A DNA stretch of 42,564 bases from Entamoeba invadens IP1 (GCF_000330505.1 NW_004440426.1:362909-405472); one strand, 5' to 3'. Positions 21,744 through 33,062 are shown, counted from the stretch's first letter. Numbers and translations are program-made. The notes: generated from the sequence alone by a model not told the origin.

Positions 21744-21781
21744 TTAATTTGAATTCGCAATATATCTTTTTTTTAAAAAAA

Positions 21782-21864
21782 ATTAAATTGTTGAAATTGT
21801 TATATATCACATTTTTAATTGTTCTAAAAAAAAGATGGGGTGAGGGTGGGAAAAGCCTGCCCCC
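21782..21864 (-). repeat. GGGGCAGGC repeat, copy B (inverted)
   Basis: Reverse-complement counterpart of 14979-15060 with a few substitutions. Its terminal CCTGCCCC was the insertion site of the hAT element and was duplicated as its 7-bp target. Confidence 0.7.
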
Positions 21865-24800
21865 AGGGCTCCCCAAATTTGGTTAAAAGGCGAGTTAAGA
21901 AATGATGATTTTTTATCGTTTCAAAAAGTAAAAAACAAAATTAATTAATAAACATTTATTTGATTTTGTTATTAGTTATAAAAAACACGAATCAAGACTA
22001 AAATTACATAAGAGAAAGCCTACTTGGCATCATTTTAATAAATTTTGCAGACAAACGAATATCTGCAGTTTTTACTTTCATGTTTATTTTGTTAGCATAG
22101 CGATAAAAAGAAAACAAAGATTCAACACATGAAGATGTAGGAATAAGGCTAACAACAAGAAAAAGAAGTTCTGAACATCTAAAAAAGTTTTCATGACCAA
22201 ATAATTGTAGTGCATCCAGAAGGCTGAATTTACATATTTTGTTTTTTGAGTTAGTATCAATAAACTTTTTCACGTCTTCTATGTTTGAATCAATAAGTGT
22301 TTTTAAATTGTGAGTTCTATTTCTAAATAGTCTAAAGTGTTATTTACAAACACGGTGTCTTCGCGAATACATTTTTCAGGGAAATTGAAATAGTCCAAAT
22401 ATATATCCAAATTTTGATGAACACCAAGTTCTGTTTTAACAGAGGAACGTTTCTTTGAATCTGCTTAAAATTTTACACACGTAAAATTACAAAACCTAAT
22501 GTTCAAAGCATTAATAAACTCTGAAATAATATTTTTACACGACGATGAAAAAACAATTGGAGCTTCAAACAGCAAAAACCGATTTACTGAATAGAAAGAG
22601 TCAAAACATCCATTCGAAGCATCAGACATTTTTACATTCAAATTGTTGATTAACTCGGTGACACGCAAATACTCTTCGTTTATTAATCCAAACTTTTCTT
22701 GCATTTTATCACAACAAACTTTTGTAATATTCAAAATATCATAATAAAATCCGGCGAAAGCAAGGAACATTGTATCTTTTACGTCAAAATAATTAATACG
22801 TCTCCCAAAAACACGAAATAATTAATATCAACTTTTGCCTTTTCCAATTCTTCGTTGTTGCACTTTGGAAGTCCTGCCTTGTACTGGTCAATAAGAATGG
22901 TATTAATTTTTTATAAATGTCAAGTTCTCTAAAAAACAAATCGAAGTCTTTAAAGTTGTTGATCAATTTATTAACTATTAACTCGTGATAACACCATCTT
23001 GTGTTACTCATAGTGGGTATATGTACGTGTTCAATGTAATCCTCTTTGCTTCCCCAAAACGCGTTCCATTGAGTTATTGTAACATCGCTACACATCACTT
23101 TGAGAATTGCCAAAAGAACTCTTCCATTTGCTGTATTCCAAAGAAATTCCTCAGCCACGTTTAATCGATGGCAAAAACAGTAATGTGACATATAAGTTTT
23201 AAGCGTTAATTCACTCGCCATTTCTTTGATACCATTTTCAATGTGTTCTTTTATAAGATTCCGTTTCGCAATACCAATAAGTGTAGAAACCCCTCCTTTC
23301 CAACCCACCATTTGAGTACATCCATCACTTGTACAAAACACACACTTTACAAGTGGAGCATCAAAAAGGTTTAGTGCGTCCAGTACCCATTTAGTGATAT
23401 TTGCTGCTGTCGTTCTTTCGAATAGTTCACCTAAAACAAGCTTCTTTTGAGCAACAACAAAATTGTCAAAACTAAATCTACAGATAAGACCAATAATTTC
23501 AGAACCATTTTTGTGTGTTGTATCTATAGCAATCCCATAGCAAACACAGATTTTGAACATTTGAACAATTTCTTCCTTGTCTTCTTTTCCTAACAAAGTT
23601 ACAACCTTAAGATTTGTTGTATGGCTAATATGGATTCTTGGAAAAAGTGTGTTTTGATTTTTTTCATCAAGAAAAAGTGAAATAAATATATCAACAATTT
23701 AAGCAACAGCAACAGTCTGTTTTTGAGACATCCCAACTGCATTTTCTATTGTACCAACCATTAAAGTAAATATTTTGCTTCGAACAGAAAGCGCAGCAGA
23801 AGTTTCTTTACTGGTAATTGGGTTTGGAGGTACAAATATATCAACCAAACTTTTGACTATTTCCAAAGTACACACATTTTCTGTTAAAAGTCTGTAAGTT
23901 TCTTTGGATATTTTTTCGTACAATTCCAACGACTTGGATTTAACCGACTTTATAACTTCATTGTTCTTTTGATTAGTTATAATTGAAGTGCATGTTGTAA
24001 TAGAACTTTCTTTTAATTCACATTCTTGAGTCTGGTTTGCATTCTCTTTAAATGCATCTTCAATTTTTATTGGAGTTGTGTTTACACTTTCTGTTTCGCT
24101 GTGTTCAAATAAAACAACATCGCAACTGTTTATATTAATAAAACAGTTTGAAATTTCACAATCCATTAAACAATTATGTGTTTGTTCAATATCTTTTTCA
24201 AACGTAATAGGATGTTCTTTATTTTCACAATTCATTGCTTCTTTATCATATTTTATATTATCTATATCAATGTTACAATTCTTATCATCTTCAATCATTT
24301 TATCCAAATAATTAACATTGTCAGTATTACAACTTTTTAATTTCATACTTATTGTGTTACCCAAAGTGTTCATATAATTACAACCATCCAATTCAATAGA
24401 ACACATTGAATGTGTCTTTTTGGGACGTCTGTGTACATTTTCAACCAAATAAATTTCGACTGCCTTTTGAGCCTCTTTCAAATAAAGTTCTCGTCTTATT
24501 TTAAAATCTTCTTCAAACACCTTTAATTTTGGTATACTAAATTCGGAACACGATTCAAAGTGTTTTGAATTGCAGTTTTTTTCCAAAACAACGGGAACAA
24601 AAGGGACAATATTAAGTTGTTTTGAACCTGTTATAAATTGTAATCGTTTTGTATTTATGCAAATTATTTTTTGCGTTTTGAATGCGCCGATTTTTTGAAT
24701 CTCGTTTTTGTCTGGGTGTTTTGTCCATTTATTTAATCAGTTTAGTTTCGTTTGTTTTTTTAATTTTAATGTATTTTTTACATTTAATAAATCAGGAAAA

Positions 24801-25101
24801 ATAATTTTGTGTTTGACATAATTTATATTTAATGATAAAAATGTTATAATTGTATCGATACAAATAGTTTTTTTTGAATGAAGAAATGTATGTATTCACT
24901 CATATTTTTAAATACAACCAATAAAAAGTTTGAAAAAGAAAAAAAATAATACAAATAAAAAAACCAAAATAGCGGGAAAATTTATACATGCAAAAAAACA
25001 TCTTTTTTCTGATCAAATTGATAAAAAAAGATTAGTTTTTATTACTTTTTTCGACTAAAAACCTAAACTGGCCCTTTAGCGAATAAATTTTGGAAGCCCT
25101 G
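21864..25101 (-). mobile_element. hAT transposon, 3238 bp, with 7-bp target duplications
   Basis: The left end is CAGGGCTCCCCAAATTT (from 21864); the right end, reversed, is CAGGGCTTCCAAAATTT (to 25101). CAGGG...CCCTG ends are a hAT hallmark. The flanks are CTGCCCC (21857-21863) and CTGCCCC (25102-25108), a perfect 7-bp repeat. The inside carries a decayed hAT transposase on the minus strand. The element landed in copy B of the GGGGCAGGC repeat. Confidence 0.85.
22004..24586 (-). pseudogene. hAT-family transposase, stop codon plus frameshifts
   Basis: The N-terminal 295 residues (24586-23699) are polar and Cys-containing. An in-frame TAA at 23699-23701 interrupts VAVA|IVDIFISLFLDEKNQN; the frame is otherwise continuous into 23596-22793, which carries the RNase H-like core (AIDTTHKNGSEIIGLICRF, KCVFCTSDGCTQMVG, SHYCFCHRLNVAEEF, SNTRWCYHELI). 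A frame change near 22795-22770 leads to 22770-22465 (MFLAFAGFYYDILNI...), and another to 22273-22004, with the hAT dimerisation motif SLIPTSSCVESLFSFYRYANK. The frame at 24586 opens with TTG and extends upstream, so the true start is not known. Intact sisters are likely elsewhere in the genome. Confidence 0.75.
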
Positions 25102-26574
25102 CTGCCCCCAAGTCATTATTTAATTTGAAATATTTAATGACACAACCTAATAATAACTATTATTTCATTTTAATATATTAATAATACTTTAATTAAAATT
25201 TGAAAAATCTTAACACCTCTACAAATAAACACTTCATCAAACTTCTAGTTGCTTTTTAATTGTAACAGGGCTCTTTAAAACAAAGTTAAAAAGACAAGGG
25301 TTGATTTTTATTGAATAATGGTTTCAGAAAATTTAAAATAAACTTTTTGATGGCAATTCTAATTTAATGTTTGAATAAAACAAAATTGTTTTAATTTGTC
25401 TTTTCGATTTTTTGGGCTTTATTTTTTTGTTGGTATTTTAAAAAAATAAAAATGGCAAAAGTTTTTCTTTGGTTTTTTATTCTATAAATCAAAAATAGAT
25501 AATCTGTTGTTCTTTGTGATAACATAACAACCACTTTGTAAATATAACAGTATAATTTGACACTATGTTGTTGCTGGAAATAATTTTATAGTAATTTTTT
25601 CACCTTTAAAATATGCTTCACAAGTTGATGTTCAATTATAATTAAAACACAAAATAATAATTATCAATTGTTTTTCAGACTTATTAACCCTTCGAGGACT
25701 GAAAAATTTTTATTTTTTTCTTTTTTTTCAGAAAAAAAATTCAAAAAATAATTTCACTTTTCCAAAAAAATGAAAAATAATGGCGACTTTTCATGAACAA
25801 TTTAGAATGATTTTTGACTTATTTGATAAAATAGTTCAACTTAAATTCAAACTTTTGAATTATTTATAAAACACTTCATCATTCATAAACTCAAATTAAT
25901 TGGGTTTTGTTAAAGATTCGTCCTTCAATTAAAAAAAATATACAATTTAACAAATTAATATTAGTAATAAAAATAATACGAAAATAAACTGTTTTTATAA
26001 ACAAATAAAAATGTTAATAAAAATTGATTAAATAATATTATCAGATATTCAAGTTTTTCAAAAACAATATAAAAAACACTTAAAAAGTGTGCAAGATTGT
26101 AGGTTTGATATAACCAATAATATTGGTTCAAACCAAAATAAAATAAGAACATGACAAAAATATTGTTGTTGAAATAAAAAAATGGATTCCACTCAAACTA
26201 AAAATACTTAGAGAACCAAATAACATCAAAATATTACGATAAAAACCCACTACTTACTATTAATTTTGTGTGTTATTAAACGAACACAACAATAACAATA
26301 AAATAATTATCTTATATGGTAAAACAACGCTATAAAACATCAATTTAAGTCGAGAAAAATAGCGGTTTTGGATACATTATACAATGCGTGACAAAAGAAT
26401 AATAAATTGTATAGTAATTTAAATTATAAATAAACTATAAAAATCAACTTGTGAATAATAAAAATGATAGTTGAATTATTAAATATTTTATGATTTATTT
26501 TAACAATAATAATTTAAAGTAAACCAAATGAACACCTGCACAAATATAATTAAATTGAGCCAAGAATAAACAGC

Positions 26575-26920
26575 CTTGATTATGCCATTTCATTTCTCAT
26601 CTGCAACTTTCTCCTTCTCGTGTCTGTCGTTAATGCCTGGGTACATTAAATTCAATCATAGGAGACAATGCTTAATATAAGTCCTTTCTGATATCGACAT
26701 CGCACCTTGTGATTGAGTTGTAAGTTGTCTCATGGATACCTGATGCTTCCATACCAAGGAATGATGGCTAGTGGTGTGCTTCTGGACATCTGAATCTCTC
26801 GTTTCCAATGGTGATGACTTCACCATTTGATAGTTAATGTGATTTCTTAAATTCTAATGATTGGGAAACCTTCTGCATTTCTCTGTTGATGTCAAGAGCA
26901 ATGTAGTAAACACTAATCTG
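26575..26920 (-). pseudogene. Actin pseudogene fragment
   Basis: Translation of the minus strand gives recognisable actin peptides in order: YYIALDINREMQKVSQS, then [46 protein letters not shown], and after a frame change YPGINDRHEKEK. These correspond to about residues 215-320 of actin. Stops interrupt the reading after KSH, after PEAHH and after KDLY, and an indel separates the last two blocks. The fragment is far more GC-rich than its surroundings. No intron or poly-A tract allows me to call it a retrocopy. It sits inside the piggyBac element, as captured sequence or as older genomic DNA. Confidence 0.85.
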
Positions 26921-27996
26921 TGTTTGTAGTTCACAAAATAATTAGTATATGTTTTTTATTTTTATTTATAAACATGGAAAACAAGTCTTTTGTTTTTAAT
27001 TTATTACAATGAATGGAACACAATTACGTGTACTTTCAGGAAATAACGATAAAAACACAAGAAAAAATAAGAAAATTTGCAACAATTTGTCTTGGATTAT
27101 TATGTTGGTTAGTAGTGTTTTTATTTGAACTTTAAATTCGATTGTAATCCATCTCTAATTATTCGACTCTATTTAATTCTTCTTGTTTTTTTGTCAAGTA
27201 TGTTTCTGTTTTTCGATAATTATTTTTATTTTTATATACAACAACATTATATTACCATTTATTGAAATAAATATATTATTTAAATAATTATTGATAGTAG
27301 AAGAAAAATATAATCAATACTAAACACAATCATGTTAAAAAACCGATTTTCTTAAAACTTTTATCAATTGTGTTGTTGTATTTATATAAAATATTATAAT
27401 AGTTTACTAATAAGTTTTTATTATAATTATTATATTAAAGTAGTTGTGTATATATTAAAAATACGACAAAAAAGTTGTTTTGATTATTTTGTTTTAATTG
27501 AAAAATTTGAATCATTTTTTATTTTTTGATAAATTTCAAAAAGTAGCAATAGTATATTTTTACAATAATTTATTACTTATTGTAAATTATTGTATATTAA
27601 TTTGGATACAAGACAACAAAAAAAAATATTTATCCATCAAACATTTGAAAATAATTCCACTCAATGAAACATAAAAACAAGCTAATAATTCAAATTTAAA
27701 TTAGTTTCACTAATAAATATAATCAACAATAACAATGAAAATTAGTTATAATTTGTATTATTTTAAAATAAATATAATCTAAAGTATAAATTAAATTTAT
27801 AATGAATTTTTAATTAATTTAAATTATTCTTATATAATACTATAATATTTAAAAATATTATTCATTGATCGTTTTTAATAGTAATATTATTATTTATTAT
27901 ATATATGTAAATCATTGTAATATTATAATATGTTAAATTAAAACAATAAATTTCTATCGCAAACATTTTTATCGAATTAAAAAAAACATAATCCTT
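26921..27996. other. AT-rich piggyBac interior, nothing recognised
   Basis: Only AT-rich sequence. It should contain the transposase promoter. No frame or repeat worth listing. Confidence 0.5.
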
Positions 27997-29639
27997 ATGC
28001 AAGAAGACGAGATTGTTTGCACATTTAAATGGAAGAAAGAAGGAGAAGCACCAAAAAGCTCACGACACGTTAAACCTTCGCCTGCTCCAACTTACTCGTT
28101 TGATCCCAAAGGAAGTAATTTAACTGAAGTTGAGTGTTTTAGGTTGTTTTTTTGTGAAGAGATAGCAAATAACCTTTTGTTGTTTTCAAATAAAAAAATA
28201 GCCAAAGAACATAAGACTGATGATAACAAACTTTCTAAAACTAGCATCCTGAGGTACCTAGGAATTCTTCTCTACATGGGAGCTCACCATGATATCATTA
28301 ATCCAGTGGAAGAGCTTTGGTCAATCGACCACGGAAAATCTATTTATAGAAATAGCATGCCACGTGACATGTTTAAATTCATTTCTTCACACATCGAAAC
28401 TTACGATGTGGGCCAGCCAGATGATGTTTGTGATGATGCATCAGACACTTCAGATGATGGGGATGTCGAAGAGAAAGAGGAGGCTGACAACGGACCAGAA
28501 GGAGAGTATTTCAACTGCGCGGAATATTCAGATCGAGATTTCAGAGATCTCTCTGAAGAGCAACTCAGGAAAGATGTCAGAATCAAAAGGGGCATTGTTG
28601 GTAGTGGAGTTGTTAAAGTCGTCCCTGCAATAACTCCAAATGCACACGACAGCTTTTCTAAAATTAGAGTGATTTTAGATAAGTTTATTTCTAACCTTGT
28701 CAACCAAACCTATTACAAACCTAGTAATAGTGTTTCGGTTGACGAACATTTGTGTTCTTATAAAGGGCATATGTGGGCTAAGGTGTTTATTAAGTCTAAG
28801 CCTGGACGTTATGGTATAAAGTTTTGGGTTTGTTCTATTTTTACCAAATGAGTTTTATTTATGAAGTCAAAAATGACGGATAGTTATTATTGGTTTGACA
28901 TGTATGATCAAATTTAATAATTTAATTATTTGTTTATTTGAGTTATTTATAGTTTTCTAACTTGTAGATGTGTGCTGACTGTGAAACAGGAATGACTCTA
29001 AACCTCCAAATGTACTGTGGTAAGTGTGGTGGTAAGGAATACAATCAGGGCTTTAGAGTGGTCAGGGACATGGTGCTACCCATGTTATGCCGTGGTAACA
29101 AGTTTACAGTTGTGTGTGACAACTTCTTCTGTACGTTAAGGTTGTCACACTACCTTGCTTCATGTGGGTGCCAACTTTTGGGAACCATGAGGATTAATAG
29201 GAAAGAACTTCCTGACGAAGCCAAGGCAATCAAAGGAAGAACTCCCGATACCACCATCTTTTTCTCGAAAGGAAAGTGTAAGCTCATCTCTTACTTCAAC
29301 GAGAAAAAGAAGCTGGTATTGGTCTTGTCAACCTGCCACGAAAAGAATGAAATTGAAGTCGTCGAGCAGGATGTGTTCATTGGCAAAGAAAAAATGACAA
29401 TACACAAACCCCAGCCCATCCTTGATTACAACCACAAAATGGGTGGGGTTGACACTGTGGATCAGATGACCAGGTATTATACGTGTAGACGTCGAACAAA
29501 CAGGTGGAACATCAGGGCTTTATATGATATGATTGATATAGCTGCCTTAAACGCGTATAAAACGTACTCAAATTACCACCCTTGCAAACGAGTGGATTTT
29601 TTGAACAATCTTTCTGGTGCTTTAATGAAAATGAAATGA
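27997..29639 (+). CDS. piggyBac transposase, two exons, apparently intact
   Basis: Exon 1 is 27997-28827, exon 2 is 28968-29639, about 500 residues. The catalytic Asp triad of the DDE_Tnp_1_7 family is complete: SVSVDEHLCSYKG (exon 1), TVVCDNFFCTLRLSHYL (exon 2) and MGGVDTVDQMTRYYTCRRRT with NRW (exon 2). The splice joins GRYGIKFW to MCADCETG, restoring the continuous PGxxGIKxW...D..TG block of the family. An acidic stretch (DDASDTSDDGDVEEKEEADN) lies near residue 150. The protein ends at SGALMKMK, so the C-terminal Cys-rich zinc domain, present in the 803-bp relative, is missing. No stop or frameshift is seen. With matching TIRs and TTAA ends this looks recently active, though loss of the zinc domain may change end recognition. 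Confidence 0.85.
28828..28967 (+). other. Intron of the piggyBac transposase (140 nt)
   Basis: Donor GTTTGT at 28828-28833, acceptor TTGTAG ending at 28967, with CTAAC just before it as a branch-point candidate. The length is not a multiple of three and contains stops, yet splicing in phase 0 joins two blocks that are adjacent in piggyBac transposases. This is the best supported intron in the window. Confidence 0.85.
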
Positions 29640-31055
29640 TTTTTCTATTTTGTTTGGTTTTTTATAAAGTAGGAACTGTTTATTTCATTCAATACGTGCT
29701 TTTTATTGAACTTCGAAAAAAATTATCGTGAAATAAAATAAAAATAAGGGTCATTATACCATTTTTTTTCTTTTATACTTATGGATAAGTTTTTAAAAAC
29801 TTGTGTTATAACAACATCGTGATGTCGTTACTCAACACCATAAACAACCGTTGGTAAATTATATGCATGAGTATTATGGTGATAATGGTGTTATAATGGT
29901 GTTTGTTGATAATTCTATCAAATTGTAAATTTATTATTACAAAACTATAATTTATTAAATTTCCATTTTTATAAATAATATTTTTTATTATATAATATAG
30001 TTCAAAATATTTTTTTATTATTTGTTAAGTTTTTTGCTATTTGTTTTTTTGTTTATAATTTCTATTATCCCTTTATTTTTAATGTAAATTATTTGTTTGT
30101 TGCCCAAAAATGTATAATTTAAAAATGCATAAATAGTGAATGCAAAATAAGCATTTGATTATCATATACAATAACATTTATATGAAAATGATAATATCAA
30201 ATCAATTTTGCCCTTTGTTTTTGTTTGAAAATGATAAAAAAATAAAATTACAAATAATTAATTCATATCTTGCTTCCTCGACAGTGGCACGACGTGAAAT
30301 TCAACGGGTGACCATAAAACCTCATGGTGATCAAAGTTTATACAAACGCGACTATATTGACTGTTTAAGTCATTTTCGAGAATTTTTCTCGATTTTGTGA
30401 TTTTTGATACTTTTGAAAATGTATTTTAGATATTTTTTGTTTATTTTACACTTATGTTCTCTAAGATTGTTTTTTTTAAAGTCGGAACAAACAAAAGTGT
30501 CTTTTCGTCTTATCTTATTTCTTTTACAAAAATATAGTAAAACCCAATTTTTAAATTATTGTATTTTTCAAAGTTTACAAAAAATAATCTATTTAATTTC
30601 CTTTGTAATTGTTTTTGAGATCAATTGCATAATGAAATTTCAATACACCTCAAAGTCTGTGCTTTATTTTCTTTTCTTTGTTATTTTATGATGCAATTGA
30701 TTTTGAATATTCTGGACCAGTATGTTTTATGATGCAATTTGGTCTTTGTTATATTTTATAATTAATTTTATTATTGTAAGAGATTGTGGTCATCTCAATA
30801 AATGTTTGATCTAATTTTTCCATTGAACTGTGACTTGTTTCTGAAAAGATCAAGCAAAAAAAGTGAACCTTTGTTCATCCCAACTTCAACAAAAAATTCA
30901 CTTTTTTACTATAATTTATAACAATTTACCATAAAAATTTACTAGAGCCGTCGTTCCAGGGTGTCTAGCTTTTTTGAAAAAATTAAAGAAAAAAAGGTCA
31001 CATGTACATTACAATTGACTAAGATTTTTATTTTTTACACATTTTGATTTTTCCC
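29640..31055. other. AT-rich right arm of the piggyBac element
   Basis: No gene accepted. A more GC-rich patch at about 30275-30360 stands out but gives no recognisable product. Short imperfect repeats with ATGGTG occur near 29830-29900. Confidence 0.45.
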
Positions 31056-31658
31056 GTCCTCGAAGGGTTAAACAGACTTTTAGTGTAATAATATTAGTTA
31101 ACATTATGTCGCGTTTTAAAACAAACTTGATAATCAAACAGAAGATGTTTATTTATTTCATATGATAAATGTGTTTGAACTAATTGTTGCACCACTATCC
31201 ACGTTTTCAATTGTGTTTGACAGTCAACATAAAAAGTTTTTAATTCAATACTTACTGTTGAACATATGTTTTATTACAAATATAAAATAAAATAATAAAT
31301 AATAATTATATAAACTTTGGTAAATTTGTGAAAGAAAAATTCTTTGATATAAAATTTTTATATTTTTGTAAAAGATGTGCTAAAATTTTGATTTTTGCCG
31401 TTATTTTAGTTTTTGTGTGTTTTTTGGTTAAGAAAGAAATTGAAGTATAACTAAAAATAATATGGATTTATGCTATTTATTGAAATCACAATGTAATCGA
31501 GTTCTTAAATCTTGCCACGTGGGGACGGGGGTTTGAAATTTTGAGAGCCCTGATTGTAAATCCCATATTTATGACCCCCTATTAAACTGAGATTCCAACT
31601 ATAATATTTATTTCGAACATTTCGTAAAAATAGAAAAACAGTAAATTGTATTAAAAGA

Positions 31659-32434
31659 ATGGGGACGAGAAATAATCATCAAATGAGTTACTTGAAGATT
31701 AACATGGAGTTGTGCAAAGGATGTGGTATGTGTGCACGTGACTGCATAGCACAATGTCTCAAAGTGGAAAATCACAAGATCACGATTGTCGAAGAAGAAG
31801 CTTCAAACTGCTTTAAATGTGGACACTGTTCTTCAATTTGTAAAAGCAAAGCAATCACTCTCTTTGAAAAACCACTTGAAAAAGTTCCAGAAGGACATAA
31901 AGATGTCATAGATGCAATTAAAACAAGAAAATCAACAAGATCTTTTAAAGGCCCAATCCCCAAAGAAGAGTTGACTGAACTTATCAATTTGACAAGATTC
32001 TCCCCTTCCGCCAAGAATTGGAGATTAATCAAATATCTTGTAATAAATGAGCCAAAGCTAACAAAGGTAATTAAAAAAATAAACGAAGTAGCATTGCAGA
32101 TTCCAGAAATCGTTAATATCTTTGGTAACTTTTTGAGTGTCGATTTGATCGTCAGAAAGGCTCCACACGTTGTTATTGCTTCGTCGAAGACACTCAAAAT
32201 GTTTGGGCAAATGACGATGGAACTATTGCTTTAACCCGACTTGCAGCAACCAACAAAATGTATGGCTCTCTTTGGTGTGGTTTGTTAAAGTTCATGTTTT
32301 TATTTGATGAGTGTCTTGAGATTGTTGGACTAAAAGGAAAGAAAGTGGTTGGATGTTTAGCTTTGGGTGTTCCTTCATTCCACGACACCAGTCAAGTACC
32401 AAGAGAGGATGTCTCAATCATCTTTTTAGAGTAA
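31659..32434 (+). pseudogene. Ferredoxin-nitroreductase fusion, one frameshift
   Basis: The N-terminal 65 residues are a two-cluster 4Fe-4S ferredoxin (CKGCGMCARDCIAQC and CFKCGHCSSICKSKA). A nitroreductase domain follows (AIKTRKSTRSFKG, RFSPSAKNWRLIKY, VRKAPHVVIAS). Near 32181-32186 (TCGTCGAAG) the frame changes: the original one ends at 32234, while a shifted one continues as EDTQNVWANDDGTIALTRLA, MYGSLWCG and VVGCLALGVPSFHDT to TAA at 32432-32434. Together they make about 258 residues, a normal length for such FMN-dependent reductases of anaerobes, which reduce nitro compounds and have been linked to metronidazole. A one-base insertion or sequencing error explains it; no intron fits. If the genome is really shifted, the FMN site is lost. 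The start may be the internal Met (MSYLKINMELC), 9 residues on. Confidence 0.8.
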
Positions 32435-32858
32435 GCAGAGTGCTTAGTCTATTTGTGGGTTAAATCTTATTGATACAATAACTATTATTTTATATAAAAT
32501 AATAACAGACAAAGACTAAATATAAAACAAATTCAAAATTGTTATTAGATTTGAAATTTTTTATTAAAAAAATAAAACACTAAAATGATTCTAGTACTTA
32601 TTTACTATATATTTATTAACTACAATAAAAAATAGAAATTATAAATTAAAATTATAATTATAATTATAATTATTATTTTATAGTTTTTATTATATCAATA
32701 TTTATTTATTGAAATATTTTTTTATCTTACAAAACGAAGAGTAAAGTAAAATAACAAAAAAAGTTGAAATTGGTGTGGTTGGGTCAAAGAATATGAGAGA
32801 GTATGAGTGAAAAAGGGATAACGCTATTTATAAGGGAGAGTTTGAAAGTCAAAACACA
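32435..32858. other. Spacer with an AT microsatellite
   Basis: It contains a run of TATAAT-type hexamer repeats at about 32645-32690. CTATTTATAAG at about 32824 is TATA-like and lies about 30 bp upstream of the next gene. Confidence 0.55.
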
Positions 32859-33062
32859 ATGGACTCAGTCAGTGAAGAGGAACATCAGTATCCTTTTGAG
32901 CTTTTGGTTGCTATCCAAATGAACTTTGGAAAGAAAATTCCTCTTCAGATCATCAGAGACACACTTACAAGAAACAACAACGATCTCTTTCTTTCGCTTA
33001 AAGAAATAAACGAGTCTATGTCTAAAATTCAACAGAGAAAAGTGGCTGTTCTTGAGGAATAA
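32859..33062 (+). CDS. UBA/CUE-like microprotein
   Basis: 67 residues. The central part, FELLVAIQMNFGKKIPLQIIRDTLTRNNNDL followed by FLSLKEIN, has the spacing of a three-helix UBA/CUE fold: a hydrophobic helix, a short turn, a second helix with I..TL..NN.D, and a third helix. Such domains bind ubiquitin, but the canonical MGF/MFP loop is replaced by MNFGKKIP, so the assignment is tentative. The start is supported by a TATA-like CTATTTATAAG about 30 bp upstream and good coding composition. It stands alone between the nitroreductase and PMP3 genes. Confidence 0.6.
   Translation: MDSVSEEEHQYPFELLVAIQMNFGKKIPLQIIRDTLTRNNNDLFLSLKEINESMSKIQQRKVAVLEE

Larger units (their letters stand above)
25688..31067 (+). 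mobile_element. piggyBac transposon, 5380 bp, TTAA-flanked
   Basis: TTAA at 25684-25687 and 31068-31071. The ends are CCCTTCGAGGAC (25688-25699) and GTCCTCGAAGGG (31056-31067), a perfect 12-bp inverted repeat. It carries a spliced, apparently intact transposase (27997-29639). It also holds a decayed actin fragment (26575-26920) and long AT-rich flanks. It is nested in the second hAT-like element. Confidence 0.9.
25266..31552. mobile_element. Second hAT-like element, split by a piggyBac insertion
   Basis: The left end is CAGGGCTCTTTAAAACAAAG (from 25266); the right end, reversed, is CAGGGCTCTCAAAATTTC (to 31552). ATTGTAA flanks it on both sides (25259-25265 and 31553-31559), again a 7-bp duplication. 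Removing the piggyBac element and one TTAA leaves about 903 bp with no hAT transposase, so it is a non-autonomous element, plausibly moved by the same enzyme as the 3.24-kb element. Confidence 0.7.

Noticed and set aside
30140..30691. Two ORFs in the right arm of the piggyBac element
   Set aside because: AT-driven Leu/Phe/Ile-rich frames without motifs; they start at arbitrary places and look like spacer.
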